16,271 bases of DNA, taken from contig WLLG01000018.1 of NCBI GenBank assembly GCA_009700815.1, positions 1 to 16,271 on the forward strand, given 5' to 3'. The stretch is from Actinomycetota bacterium. Its GTDB lineage: Bacteria > Actinomycetota > Acidimicrobiia > Acidimicrobiales > Microtrichaceae. The notes beneath the pieces were generated by a model. That model ran no database searches and had not been told where the DNA came from. It was given only the letters and a program-made list of their open reading frames with translations. The translations under genes were made by a program, and so were the position numbers. Shown here piece by piece: positions 1-7,341 of the stretch. The stretch's first letter is position 1; each line of letters begins with the position of its first letter.

Positions 1-1572
1 CTCTACGCAACCATCGTGCCGCTATTGGTCTATGCAGTGGTGGGGCCCTCACGCCTGCTGGTGTTGGGCCCGGACTCGGCACTTGCGCCCATCATCGGCG
101 CGTCGATCTTGCCGCTCGCCGCAGGTGACCCCGAACGCGCAATCGCACTAGCGGGTCTACTGGCCATTCTGATGGGAGCCATGCTCATTGCCGGTGGGCT
201 CTTCAAACTTGGCTTTCTGACCGACCTTCTTTCTAAGCCGATCCGCCTGGGCTATCTGCATGGCATCGCGCTGGTAGTGATCGTTGGGCAAATACCCAAG
301 GTCTTGGGCTTTTCTATTCAGGCAGAATCGCTCCCCGGTGAGATCAGAGAGATAGTTCTCGGAGTTCTCAATGGCGAGACAAACCGGGTAGCTCTGCTCA
401 TGGGCATTGCATCGCTCATCGTCATTGTTGTTCCCAAACTTTTTGCACCCAAGGTTCCCGGCGTACTGATCGCCGTAGTCGGCTCGGTCATCCTGACAGC
501 TTGGCTAGGCCTGAATCAGAAGCTCGCAGTAGTAGGAGCCCTCCCCACTGGCCTTCCTGCACCGGCGCTCGGCGGGCTTCAATTCGGCGATGTGACCAGC
601 CTGATCATCCCGGCGGCTGGCATTGCTTTGATTGCCTTTGCCGACACCGGCGTATTGTCTCGAACCTTCGCTGCACGCCGTGGCGACAGTGTGGACGGCA
701 ACTCAGAGATGGCAGCTATTGGCATCTCTAACGTTGCTAGTGGACTCTTTGGCGGATTCTCGATCTCTGCAAGTGCATCGCGCACACCCGTTGCAGAAGA
801 CTCCGGGGCGAAGACTCAACTCGTGGGAGTTGTTGGTGCAGCACTTGTGCTGCTCTTCATGTTCGCAGCGCCCGGCCTGACCGCTTACCTGCCCTCTGCA
901 ACGCTCGCTGTGGTGGTGATCGTGGCTGCTACTGCTCTGATCGACCTGCGCGCCGTTCGAAGTCTTTTCCGAATGAGCCGACGAGAAACTGCCCTCTCTG
1001 CGGTGACGTTCCTGAGCGTGGCGCTGCTCGGGGTACTCCAGGGAATCCTCATTGCGATTGGGCTGTCGCTCTTGGCTTTTGTGAGCCAGGCATGGCGGCC
1101 GCACCGAACCGAGCTCGTTCGAGTGACCGGGGTCAAGGGGTACCACTCGATTGAGCGTCACCCGGAGGGGGAGCGGATCCCCGGGCTGGTGATCGCTCGT
1201 TTTGATGCTCCGCTGTTCTTCGCGAACGGCGCAATTTTTGATTCGTATGTGCGGTCGCTAGTTGATGCAACTCAGGGCAAAGTTCGGTGGGTGGTTATCG
1301 CCTCCGAACCAATCACGGGCGTAGACACCACGGCCCTTGACGAACTGATCGAGTTGGATGATCACCTAGAGAAACACGGGGTTTCGCTTCGCTTTGCAGA
1401 GATGAAAGGTCCCGTGAAGGACCAACTCATTCGGTTTGGACTTGGCGAAAGGTTTCCGCCCGACCATTTCTTTCCCACCCTTGGAACGGCAGTCGATGCG
1501 TATCTCCTCGAAACAGGCGTGCAGTTCCAAGACTGGGATGATCCGGAACCACCAGATCAAACTAGGGACTAG
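1..1572 (+). CDS. SulP family anion transporter with STAS domain, 5' end cut off
   Basis: This is a secondary inner-membrane transporter of the SulP (SLC26) family, which moves sulfate, bicarbonate or other anions. The open frame runs in from base 1 and begins L-Y-A-T-I-V-P-L-L-V-Y-A, the conserved early SulP motif, followed by GPDSA. About 40-60 N-terminal residues must therefore lie outside the window; the GTG at 16 is an internal Val codon, not a start. Window codons 1 to about 360 are a series of hydrophobic segments. Codons about 380-510 form a cytoplasmic STAS domain, with V-D-T-T-A at 441-445 matching the conserved Asp-Ser/Thr loop. The acidic tail ends in PEPPDQTRD. The substrate cannot be read from sequence. 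The gene converges on the protease, and its TAG at 1570-1572 lies in the first bases of a 15-bp tandem repeat. Family call is secure; specificity is open. Confidence 0.93.
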   Translation, partial: LYATIVPLLVYAVVGPSRLLVLGPDSALAPIIGASILPLAAGDPERAIALAGLLAILMGAMLIAGGLFKLGFLTDLLSKPIRLGYLHGIALVVIVGQIPKVLGFSIQAESLPGEIREIVLGVLNGETNRVALLMGIASLIVIVVPKLFAPKVPGVLIAVVGSVILTAWLGLNQKLAVVGALPTGLPAPALGGLQFGDVTSLIIPAAGIALIAFADTGVLSRTFAARRGDSVDGNSEMAAIGISNVASGLFGGFSISASASRTPVAEDSGAKTQLVGVVGAALVLLFMFAAPGLTAYLPSATLAVVVIVAATALIDLRAVRSLFRMSRRETALSAVTFLSVALLGVLQGILIAIGLSLLAFVSQAWRPHRTELVRVTGVKGYHSIERHPEGERIPGLVIARFDAPLFFANGAIFDSYVRSLVDATQGKVRWVVIASEPITGVDTTALDELIELDDHLEKHGVSLRFAEMKGPVKDQLIRFGLGERFPPDHFFPTLGTAVDAYLLETGVQFQDWDDPEPPDQTRD

Positions 1573-1615
1573 GCAGTGCCGAACTAGGCAGTGACGAACT
1601 AGGCAGTGACGAACT
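1571..1615. repeat. Three tandem 15-bp units across convergent stop codons
   Basis: Units at 1571-1585, 1586-1600 and 1601-1615 are the same 15-mer (AGGCAGTGACGAACT) with one mismatch (C for A) in the first. Read on the minus strand each unit gives F-V-T/G-A-stop, so the protease end (FVTA plus TAG at 1601-1599) is followed by two more in-frame stops. The CTAG at 1569-1572 carries a stop on both strands: TAG on the plus strand ends the SulP gene, and TAG on the minus strand closes the last repeat copy. This looks like local slippage or duplication. No terminator hairpin is visible between the two convergent genes. Confidence 0.9.
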
Positions 1616-4265
1616 TCCACCAGACGCTGCTGTTTGCATTGGTCACTCCACCGGCATTGACTGCTCGGACCTGCCAGTAGTAACTGGTTGCCCTCGTCAG
1701 AGAGGCCGCTGTTGCAGAACGACTCGTCCCAACCGAGGTCCAGGTTCCATCACACACGGAGTTGTTGATCGTGTCCAAGCAGACCTCGTAGCGAACGACC
1801 CCGGTGCTTGCGCCCCAAGACAGCGTCAGGGTGGTGGCCCGTCCGGTCTGGTTGTTGGTCGGGCTGGTCTTGTTAAAGGCACCAGGCAAGGGAAGCGCCA
1901 CGGTGGTAAAGGTCCACCACACACCAGCAGATGCATCGGTTGTGCCGCCTGCTGCTCGGGCACGAACTTGCCACTCATATTTTGTGGAGTTCAGCAACGC
2001 AGAAACCGTCGCCGTTCGCGCAGTGGCAGTGCTCACCCAAGTCCCGTCGCACACCGAGTTGATGGTGCGATCCAAGCAGTACTCATACGAAGCAGCCGAG
2101 GTGCTTGCGGCCCAGGACAATGCCAGGGAAACGGCCTGATTGGTAGCTGCTGTCGCCGGGCTGGTCTTGGCAAAGGCTCCAGGAATCGGAAGTGCCACTG
2201 TTGTGAATGTCCACCACACACCGGCCGAAGCATCCGTGGTTCCACCTGCGTTTCGCGCACGCACTTGCCACTCATACTTCGTGGAGTTCAACAACGCAGA
2301 GACGGTTGCCGTTCGGGCAGTGCCGGCGCTCACCCAAGTCCCGTCACAAGCCGAGTTGATCGTGCGATCCAAGCAGTACTCGTACGAGGCGGCCGACGTA
2401 CTCGCCGCCCAAGACAACGCCAATGAGACTGCTTGAGAAGCAGCAGCGGTCGCCGGGCTGGTCTTTGCGAATGCTGCGGGCAAGGCAACGGGAGTACTCG
2501 TGGTGAACGAGGAGCGAAGCGAGACGTTCGCTTCGGCTGAACTCGTACCCGACACCGCACGAACCTGCCATGCATACAAGCTGGTTCCAACAAGTCCACT
2601 CACCACTGCAGAGGTGGCTGTGCCCACGGAAGTCCAGGTCGTACATGGGGTACTCAGTCCAACGACTAAGCAGTACTCGTAGCTCGTCGCGCCTGCACTC
2701 GGTGACCATTGCAATGTTGTCGAGGTTCCGATACCGGTTGTTCCCGCCAGCGGCAACGTCTTCGAGAAAGAACCGAGTGAGCGCGGGCCACCGGCCGAGG
2801 CGGCTGTCACTGCAGCAGCGGCATCCAACATTCCGGTTCCGCACAGCGCAGTGGTACAGGTACTTCCAGTCGGGAACGCCGCAGAGGAGCTCTGAAGAAG
2901 TGAGACCATCTCAGCAGGTGTTGTTGCTGGTCGTGCTGACTTCACCAGCGCAGAAACACCAGCCACGTGAGGAGTCGCCATGCTGGTGCCTTGGTACCCC
3001 ACGTAGGTATCGGTAGAGGGAGTGGTCGTACCAGCATTCATCGTCGAAAGAATCGTGCCTGGTATGAGCTTTGAGTCTCCACCCGGACCGGCAAGCTCAA
3101 CGAGTGACCCGTAGTTGCTGTAATAAGCACGGCTGCCTGTTGAGCCCGTAGCGGCAACCGTTATCACCTTGGAACAGTTGGCCGGCTGCGAGGTCGACGT
3201 ATCAGCGTTCGAGTTACCGGCGGCTACTACAACCGTGGCACCAATAGCGGTGATGTCGTCAATCGCTGATTGTTGCGTGACGCTGCAGGCACCGCTGCCA
3301 CCCAGACTTAGATTCAGGACTGCTGCCGGGTTGGGATTTGCCGGAACACCGGCCACTGCTAAGCCTGCGGCCCAACGCATGCCATCGACAATGTCGCTGG
3401 TGTAGCCACCGCATTTCCCGAGCACTCGAACCGGCAGCACCTTGGAACCTGGTGCAATTCCTGCCACACCCAAACCGTTGTTCGTTGCGGCTGCAATCGT
3501 CCCCGACACGTGCGTGCCGTGCCATGAACTGTTCCCAGTCCCACAGCCTGCAAAAAAGCCCGAGGCGTTCTCGGTTGAGCTAATCCAGTCCCCAGGGTCG
3601 CTTGGATTCGCGTCGCGTCCACTTCCGTCGTTACCAATCTGAGCATCGGTAATAAAATCGTAACCAGGCACTGTCTGCCCTGCTAGGTCTGCATGTGCGG
3701 TGATGCCGGTATCGATCACTGCTACCACTACGTCTGGCGAGCCGGTAGTGATTGTCCAAGCAGGTTCCAAATTCGCTCCAACCAACGTTGAACCGAGCGC
3801 TGGGGTGGTAGGTCCAAACAAGTCCCACTGGCTTATATAGGACGGATCCGTTGGAACCGCTGAGGCCTGGAGAATTCGGTCTGGCTCTGCATACTCAACG
3901 CCAGGAAGCGCCGCCCATCGCTTTGCCACTGCATCAACACTGCTGCCGGCCCGCCGGGTGCCAAGCTTTGAGACAAAGGCTCCACCTTGTGTGCGGCGCC
4001 CAACGCTGACCGCCTCACCCGCTTCACGACTTAGCTCCGAGGCGTTCGGCGAAGCTCCATCGCGGTATCGAACAATGATCTGGTCAGTCGCGCGTGTGTC
4101 ACCAGCAGTCGCTGCGACAGGCGCCGGAATGGCCGACCTCTTTGCGGGGCCGCTCTGAGCCGCTCCAGCCTGCGCCATCGGAGCCAACGCGGCTACCACC
4201 ACAACGGCAAGCGCTACCGCTGTTGCTGCACGAATTCCAACGCGCTTTTCAGCCACTTCTCTCAC
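1599..4265 (-). CDS. Secreted subtilisin-like (S8) serine protease with four FnIII-like C-terminal repeats
   Basis: This is an extracellular endopeptidase of family S8. I chose the GTG at 4265 (888 aa) because GAAGGAAGA lies just upstream and a Sec signal peptide follows at once: basic VREVAEKR, a hydrophobic stretch, then APMAQA with likely cleavage before GAA. Longer starts exist at 4334 (ATG) and 4373, but a promoter-like sequence overlaps 4333-4361. In the 888-aa numbering, residues about 60-130 resemble an I9-type propeptide (QIIVRYRDG to YAEPDRIL). The catalytic triad is Asp185 (VIDTG), His249 (HGTHVSG) and Ser428 (GTSMATPHVAG), with oxyanion Asn351 (AAGNS). From about 495 to the end are four units of about 98 aa of FnIII-like type (YEYCLD...C...W...WQVRA...W.F.T), each with a Cys pair. 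There is no LPXTG or C-terminal membrane anchor, so it is probably released. The substrate is unknown; a role in scavenging protein from outside is inferred. Confidence 0.93.
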   Translation of the reverse strand: MREVAEKRVGIRAATAVALAVVVVAALAPMAQAGAAQSGPAKRSAIPAPVAATAGDTRATDQIIVRYRDGASPNASELSREAGEAVSVGRRTQGGAFVSKLGTRRAGSSVDAVAKRWAALPGVEYAEPDRILQASAVPTDPSYISQWDLFGPTTPALGSTLVGANLEPAWTITTGSPDVVVAVIDTGITAHADLAGQTVPGYDFITDAQIGNDGSGRDANPSDPGDWISSTENASGFFAGCGTGNSSWHGTHVSGTIAAATNNGLGVAGIAPGSKVLPVRVLGKCGGYTSDIVDGMRWAAGLAVAGVPANPNPAAVLNLSLGGSGACSVTQQSAIDDITAIGATVVVAAGNSNADTSTSQPANCSKVITVAATGSTGSRAYYSNYGSLVELAGPGGDSKLIPGTILSTMNAGTTTPSTDTYVGYQGTSMATPHVAGVSALVKSARPATTPAEMVSLLQSSSAAFPTGSTCTTALCGTGMLDAAAAVTAASAGGPRSLGSFSKTLPLAGTTGIGTSTTLQWSPSAGATSYEYCLVVGLSTPCTTWTSVGTATSAVVSGLVGTSLYAWQVRAVSGTSSAEANVSLRSSFTTSTPVALPAAFAKTSPATAAASQAVSLALSWAASTSAASYEYCLDRTINSACDGTWVSAGTARTATVSALLNSTKYEWQVRARNAGGTTDASAGVWWTFTTVALPIPGAFAKTSPATAATNQAVSLALSWAASTSAASYEYCLDRTINSVCDGTWVSTATARTATVSALLNSTKYEWQVRARAAGGTTDASAGVWWTFTTVALPLPGAFNKTSPTNNQTGRATTLTLSWGASTGVVRYEVCLDTINNSVCDGTWTSVGTSRSATAASLTRATSYYWQVRAVNAGGVTNANSSVWWKFVTA
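1602..2783 (-). repeat. Four FnIII-like repeat units inside the protease gene
   Basis: The units lie at about 2783-2484, 2483-2193, 2192-1896 and 1895-1602, with a period near 295 bp. Units 2 and 3 are almost the same protein: over about 59 residues from SYEYCLDRT to AGVWW I count 4 differences. Their DNA differs at roughly 29 positions in about 180, mostly third codon bases. Units 1 and 4 are more diverged. All keep two Cys, a central Trp and the WQVRA strand. Confidence 0.85.
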
Positions 4266-4332
4266 AAAGATCTTCCTTCGAAATAATTCCGCACAGTCAT
4301 CTTGCCGCCGACTGTTGGATTCCTTCACCGTC

Positions 4333-4361
4333 ATTATCGCAAGGTGAATCTTGCTACCCAA
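4333..4361 (-). promoter_or_regulatory. Candidate promoter of the S8 protease gene
   Basis: On the minus strand TTGGGT (4361-4356) and GATAAT (4338-4333) are separated by exactly 17 bp. Transcription would start near 4326, about 60 nt before the GTG at 4265 and after the two longer alternative starts, which supports the shorter protein. The call rests on consensus matching only. Confidence 0.35.
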
Positions 4362-4450
4362 ATAGTGAACCACATTCGGGTTGGAAATAGATAGCGGGAA
4401 CGTACCCGAGCTTCTTACTTCATTGACTAGTGGCTCTCTTCTTCGTACAG

Positions 4451-5800
4451 CTATGCAGGCTGCTCATCCACGGTTGCGTCAATGTGTCGATCGTGAACGG
4501 ATACCGAGCGAGGGACAACGGCTGTGACCTCGGGAGGAGCATCGCTGTCATCAAGCACATCGATCGCTGCACCAATGCCCATTCGTTTGCCGATCGGCAA
4601 AACAATCAGTAACACGCCGCCGCAGATCCAAAATCCAGCTGCCAGCGAGAACTGATCCGACATAAATCCAATGAATTCCTGCGCCACAGGAAACACCAGC
4701 ATGGGGACCATGTGATACGCGGTCAACACCGATCCGCGTGACTTCTCAGGAGAGTGCACCTGCACAAGTGCTGCCAGAACCGAGATGTCAATCGCGAAAG
4801 CCAGACCAACCGGCAGCAACAACAACACCACAATCATGAACACCCTGCCTGGGCTTGCGTTCATCTTGGTGACGAATGCCATACCGACCAAGCCAAGCCC
4901 CGCAACCATCACACACAGTCGCTGCATCTGCCCCCATTTCACCCGGAGGTGAAAACGCTTGACCGCTACAACAACCACGAGCCCGCCGACTACATACGCT
5001 GTCTGAAGAACGGACAGAATCCAGGCACCCGACCCAATCTCGGCGGCTACTGCCGGCAGCGTGATGCTGAAGCTGCCGCCAAAGCAGGAGATGACGCACG
5101 CAACGAAAACAGCTCGCAATCCAGGGTTGGTCTTGCGGAGGTGAACGATCTCTCTGAGTTTGCCCTGCGCAACTGCCTGCGGGGCCTTTCCTGTTACGGG
5201 TAGAACGGCTAGGACTGGGGCAAAGAAGGTCAGAGCACTAAAAAGGTAGATCCAAGTTGGTCCGAGGGCCGCGTAGATAGCCCCACCAAGAAGCAGCCCG
5301 ATAACCGACGAGATTGACTTGGCTTTCGTGATGGAGGCATTGAACTCGGGCACGGCGTCCGCAGGGGCCAAGAAGCGAGTGACCATTGCGCCAGCCGGAG
5401 CCGTAAGTCCAGAGATAATGCCGATCAGGAGGTACCACAGCAGCAGGTTTCTCGTAGCAAGCTCGCCGGCGAGCGAGAAAAATACGGGCACAAAGCCAAC
5501 GAGTCCGAGGGCTATACCGCCCCAGACGTAGAGCTTTGCAGCACTGTATTTTCCCGAGAGGCTTGTAGCTGCCCCGCCCAGAAGAAGCGATGGGACAGAG
5601 GACACCACGGTGACCAGCGCGCTGATCGCCACCGAGCCAGAATTCGCGTAGATCACATAAGAAGTGGCCAACCAAGCCATCGAGCTTCCCAGCCCAGACA
5701 GGATCGTGGCGCGGATAAACCACGGTCGGTGCCGAGCAAACTCGTCGAGTACTGCTTCCGACGAGTTCGGCTTGGGCGCAGGCAATTCAGGCTCCTCCAT
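4451..5800 (-). CDS. Major facilitator superfamily (MFS) transporter
   Basis: This is a proton-driven membrane transporter, probably an exporter. The 449 aa contain about 12 hydrophobic segments: roughly 30-52, 56-80, 88-112, 119-142, 162-180 and 183-202 in the first half, and 228-250, 258-281, 294-312, 320-346, 358-380 and 386-405 in the second. A basic cytoplasmic loop (about 205-225, KLREIVHLRKTN) sits between the halves. The N-terminus is acidic and proline-rich (MEEPELPAPK), and a polar tail of about 40 residues follows the last segment. The overall pattern resembles DHA3-type exporters (macrolide or siderophore efflux families), but no substrate motif can be read. The ATG at 5800 has GGGGTGA 9 nt upstream, a near match to the Shine-Dalgarno core. 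The gene is divergent from the lipoprotein gene and faces the protease, about 185 bp ahead of its start. Family call is strong; function is open. Confidence 0.88.
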   Translation of the reverse strand: MEEPELPAPKPNSSEAVLDEFARHRPWFIRATILSGLGSSMAWLATSYVIYANSGSVAISALVTVVSSVPSLLLGGAATSLSGKYSAAKLYVWGGIALGLVGFVPVFFSLAGELATRNLLLWYLLIGIISGLTAPAGAMVTRFLAPADAVPEFNASITKAKSISSVIGLLLGGAIYAALGPTWIYLFSALTFFAPVLAVLPVTGKAPQAVAQGKLREIVHLRKTNPGLRAVFVACVISCFGGSFSITLPAVAAEIGSGAWILSVLQTAYVVGGLVVVVAVKRFHLRVKWGQMQRLCVMVAGLGLVGMAFVTKMNASPGRVFMIVVLLLLPVGLAFAIDISVLAALVQVHSPEKSRGSVLTAYHMVPMLVFPVAQEFIGFMSDQFSLAAGFWICGGVLLIVLPIGKRMGIGAAIDVLDDSDAPPEVTAVVPRSVSVHDRHIDATVDEQPA

Positions 5801-5830
5801 CTATCTATTTCACCCCGAAAGCGTCTGCAT

Positions 5831-5845
5831 GTGCCAACATGGCAC
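5831..5845. promoter_or_regulatory. Palindrome in the MFS/lipoprotein divergent promoter region
   Basis: GTGCCA-ACA-TGGCAC is a perfect inverted repeat with 6-bp arms and a 3-nt centre, in the roughly 90-bp gap between two divergent genes. On the minus strand it contains TTGGCA (5837-5832), which could serve as the -35 of the MFS gene with TGAAAT (5812-5807) as a weak -10, spacing 19. It may be an operator for a shared regulator; no regulator gene is adjacent. Confidence 0.45.
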
Positions 5846-5848
5846 CCA

Positions 5849-5874
5849 AGAAAGCTTCATTCTAGGTGCTTTCT
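5849..5874. repeat. Inverted repeat ahead of the lipoprotein RBS
   Basis: AGAAAGC (5849-5855) and GCTTTCT (5868-5874) are perfect 7-bp inverted arms with a 12-nt centre. A further GAAAGC lies at 5817-5822. The element ends 6 nt before the AGGGGAG ribosome site, so it could be a second operator or an mRNA hairpin in the leader. Confidence 0.35.
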
Positions 5875-5880
5875 CAAATC

Positions 5881-5887
5881 AGGGGAG
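5881..5887 (+). promoter_or_regulatory. Ribosome binding site that sets the lipoprotein start
   Basis: AGGGGAG ends 5 nt before the ATG at 5893. This favours that ATG over the in-frame GTG at 5866, which has no comparable site. Confidence 0.7.
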
Positions 5888-5892
5888 TCTTG

Positions 5893-7260
5893 ATGCAGAG
5901 CAACAACTCACAAACTCGGCCCACTCGCGGCCTAGCTGCAGGGCGACACACAAGGCGAGTTTTTACAGTGGCAGCAGCCGCCGTGCTCAGCCTCTCGCTG
6001 TTCGCTCTGGCCGGTTGTTCAAAGTCCGACTCCTCGAGTTCTGACACAACAACCACGGTTGCGATTACTACAACTGTCAAGGTAGGAGCACTCCTCGACC
6101 TCACGGGCGACGGAAAGACGTTGGGTCTTGCCTCGCAGAGTGTCCTTGAAGCCGGCGTTGAATCAGCCGCCGCTGAAGGGGTCAAGATCGAACTTGACGT
6201 ACGAGACACAGGCGGCGACCCCGAAACCGCTCTCAAAGAACTCACGAGTCTGAATGAGGCTGGAGTCACATCTGTGATTGGCCCACAGACCAGCTCTGAG
6301 GCAAAGAACATCCTTCCCTATGCTGACGCAAACGGCATGATTCTCATCTCCCAAGGAAGCACCGCATCCACCTTGGCAGTCCCCACTGACTCGCTATTCC
6401 GCATGGTTCCGACCGACAAGGTCGAAGGCGTGGCCTCGGGCGACTTAATCACCAACAAAGGCCCAGTCACGCTGATCACGGCCCACCGCGATGACGCTGG
6501 CAACAACGGACTTGTGTCCACAGTGGGCGCTGATGTCACAGCCGGCGGAGGCACTGTGATCGCCGGGCCTGTCTACACACCAGAAGAGACCGACTTTGCC
6601 GCTGTTGCGCAAAAGATTGCAGATGCAGTCGCACAAGCCGACAGTGGCGCAACCAAAGCTGTATACCTCGCTGGCTACGGTGAAGTTGCGCAGATTCTGG
6701 CCGAGGCTTCAGGCATTGCGTCCCTCCAGGATATTCCCTTCTATGGCGGAGACGGTTCGGCGCAGTCCACCGACCTGACTGATGACGCCACCGGTGCCGC
6801 CTTTGCTGCTGGTTCCGCCGATGGCTTCGCAAGCCCGCTGCCCGTGATTGGTGATGACGCTGAAGCCCCACCAGAGGAGCTCGTCAAAGCCGATCCAGAG
6901 CCAGACCCACTTGCATACGGTGCCTATGACGCTCTGATGATTCTCACCGCCGTGTTCGCCAAAGATGGCGCAGACCTCAAGGGAGCCGATTTGCGGACTG
7001 CCTTTATGACTGCCGCCGAGGGCTACAAGGGCGTGACCGGCGTGGTCACGCTCGATGCTTCGGGTGATCGGGCCACCATGCCATATGCCTACTGGGGCAT
7101 CTGCGAGGTAGACAAGGCATTCGAGTGGAAGGTACTCGGAGGTTGGGTGCCACCAGCTCCGACCGAGCCAGCAACGACGACCAACCCTGGAACGATTACC
7201 TGGGATGGCTGCACCACTGGCGGCGTTGGCGCTGATGGCGGAGCAGCAGAAACCCCGTAG
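5893..7260 (+). CDS. Solute-binding lipoprotein, branched-chain amino acid (Leu/Ile/Val) ABC family
   Basis: This is an extracytoplasmic substrate-binding protein of the periplasmic-binding family used by amino acid, amide and urea ABC importers (Peripla_BP_6 type). With the ATG start it has 455 aa. A long n-region ending in T-R-R-V-F-T resembles a twin-arginine signal, followed by a hydrophobic stretch and the lipobox L-A-G-C; Cys42 would be lipidated. A linker rich in Ser and Thr follows (SSSSDTTTT). The mature domain opens with VKVGALLDLTGDG, and VIGPQTSSEA and the paired lobes of a Venus-flytrap fold follow. The C-terminal tail is Pro/Thr/Gly-rich with one Cys (WDGC). No permease or ATPase gene lies on either side: upstream is the divergent MFS gene and downstream is the nuclease operon behind a hairpin. 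It is thus an orphan receptor here. Ligand specificity cannot be read. Confidence 0.88.
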   Translation: MQSNNSQTRPTRGLAAGRHTRRVFTVAAAAVLSLSLFALAGCSKSDSSSSDTTTTVAITTTVKVGALLDLTGDGKTLGLASQSVLEAGVESAAAEGVKIELDVRDTGGDPETALKELTSLNEAGVTSVIGPQTSSEAKNILPYADANGMILISQGSTASTLAVPTDSLFRMVPTDKVEGVASGDLITNKGPVTLITAHRDDAGNNGLVSTVGADVTAGGGTVIAGPVYTPEETDFAAVAQKIADAVAQADSGATKAVYLAGYGEVAQILAEASGIASLQDIPFYGGDGSAQSTDLTDDATGAAFAAGSADGFASPLPVIGDDAEAPPEELVKADPEPDPLAYGAYDALMILTAVFAKDGADLKGADLRTAFMTAAEGYKGVTGVVTLDASGDRATMPYAYWGICEVDKAFEWKVLGGWVPPAPTEPATTTNPGTITWDGCTTGGVGADGGAAETP

Positions 7261-7306
7261 GTCTTTCTAACCCGAAGCCACTCAGCAGTTTTCACGTCCG
7301 CTGTCA

Positions 7307-7341
7307 CATGGGTCAGCCATACTGGCTGACCCATGGCTTTT
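7307..7341 (+). terminator. Perfect 13-bp hairpin with T4 tract, overlapping the nuclease start codon
   Basis: Arms 7307-7319 and 7323-7335 are perfect reverse complements around the 3-nt loop TAC, and TTTT follows at 7338-7341. This fits an intrinsic terminator for the lipoprotein gene, 46 bp after its stop. The right arm contains the ATG (7333-7335) of the next gene, so the hairpin could also gate nuclease translation or be a protein-binding palindrome. Confidence 0.6.

Noticed and set aside
703..1161. Long antisense frame inside the SulP gene, and similar overlapping frames elsewhere
   Set aside because: They lie opposite well-supported coding sequence and have the composition of frame shadows, with no family motifs.
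1602..2783. Regular DNA repeats near 295 bp as a CRISPR or mobile array
   Set aside because: They are coding FnIII-like units in the protease frame, with far too long a period and no spacers.
4266..4373. Extra 36 N-terminal residues of the protease
   Set aside because: They lack a good RBS, precede a signal peptide unnaturally and overlap a promoter-like sequence.
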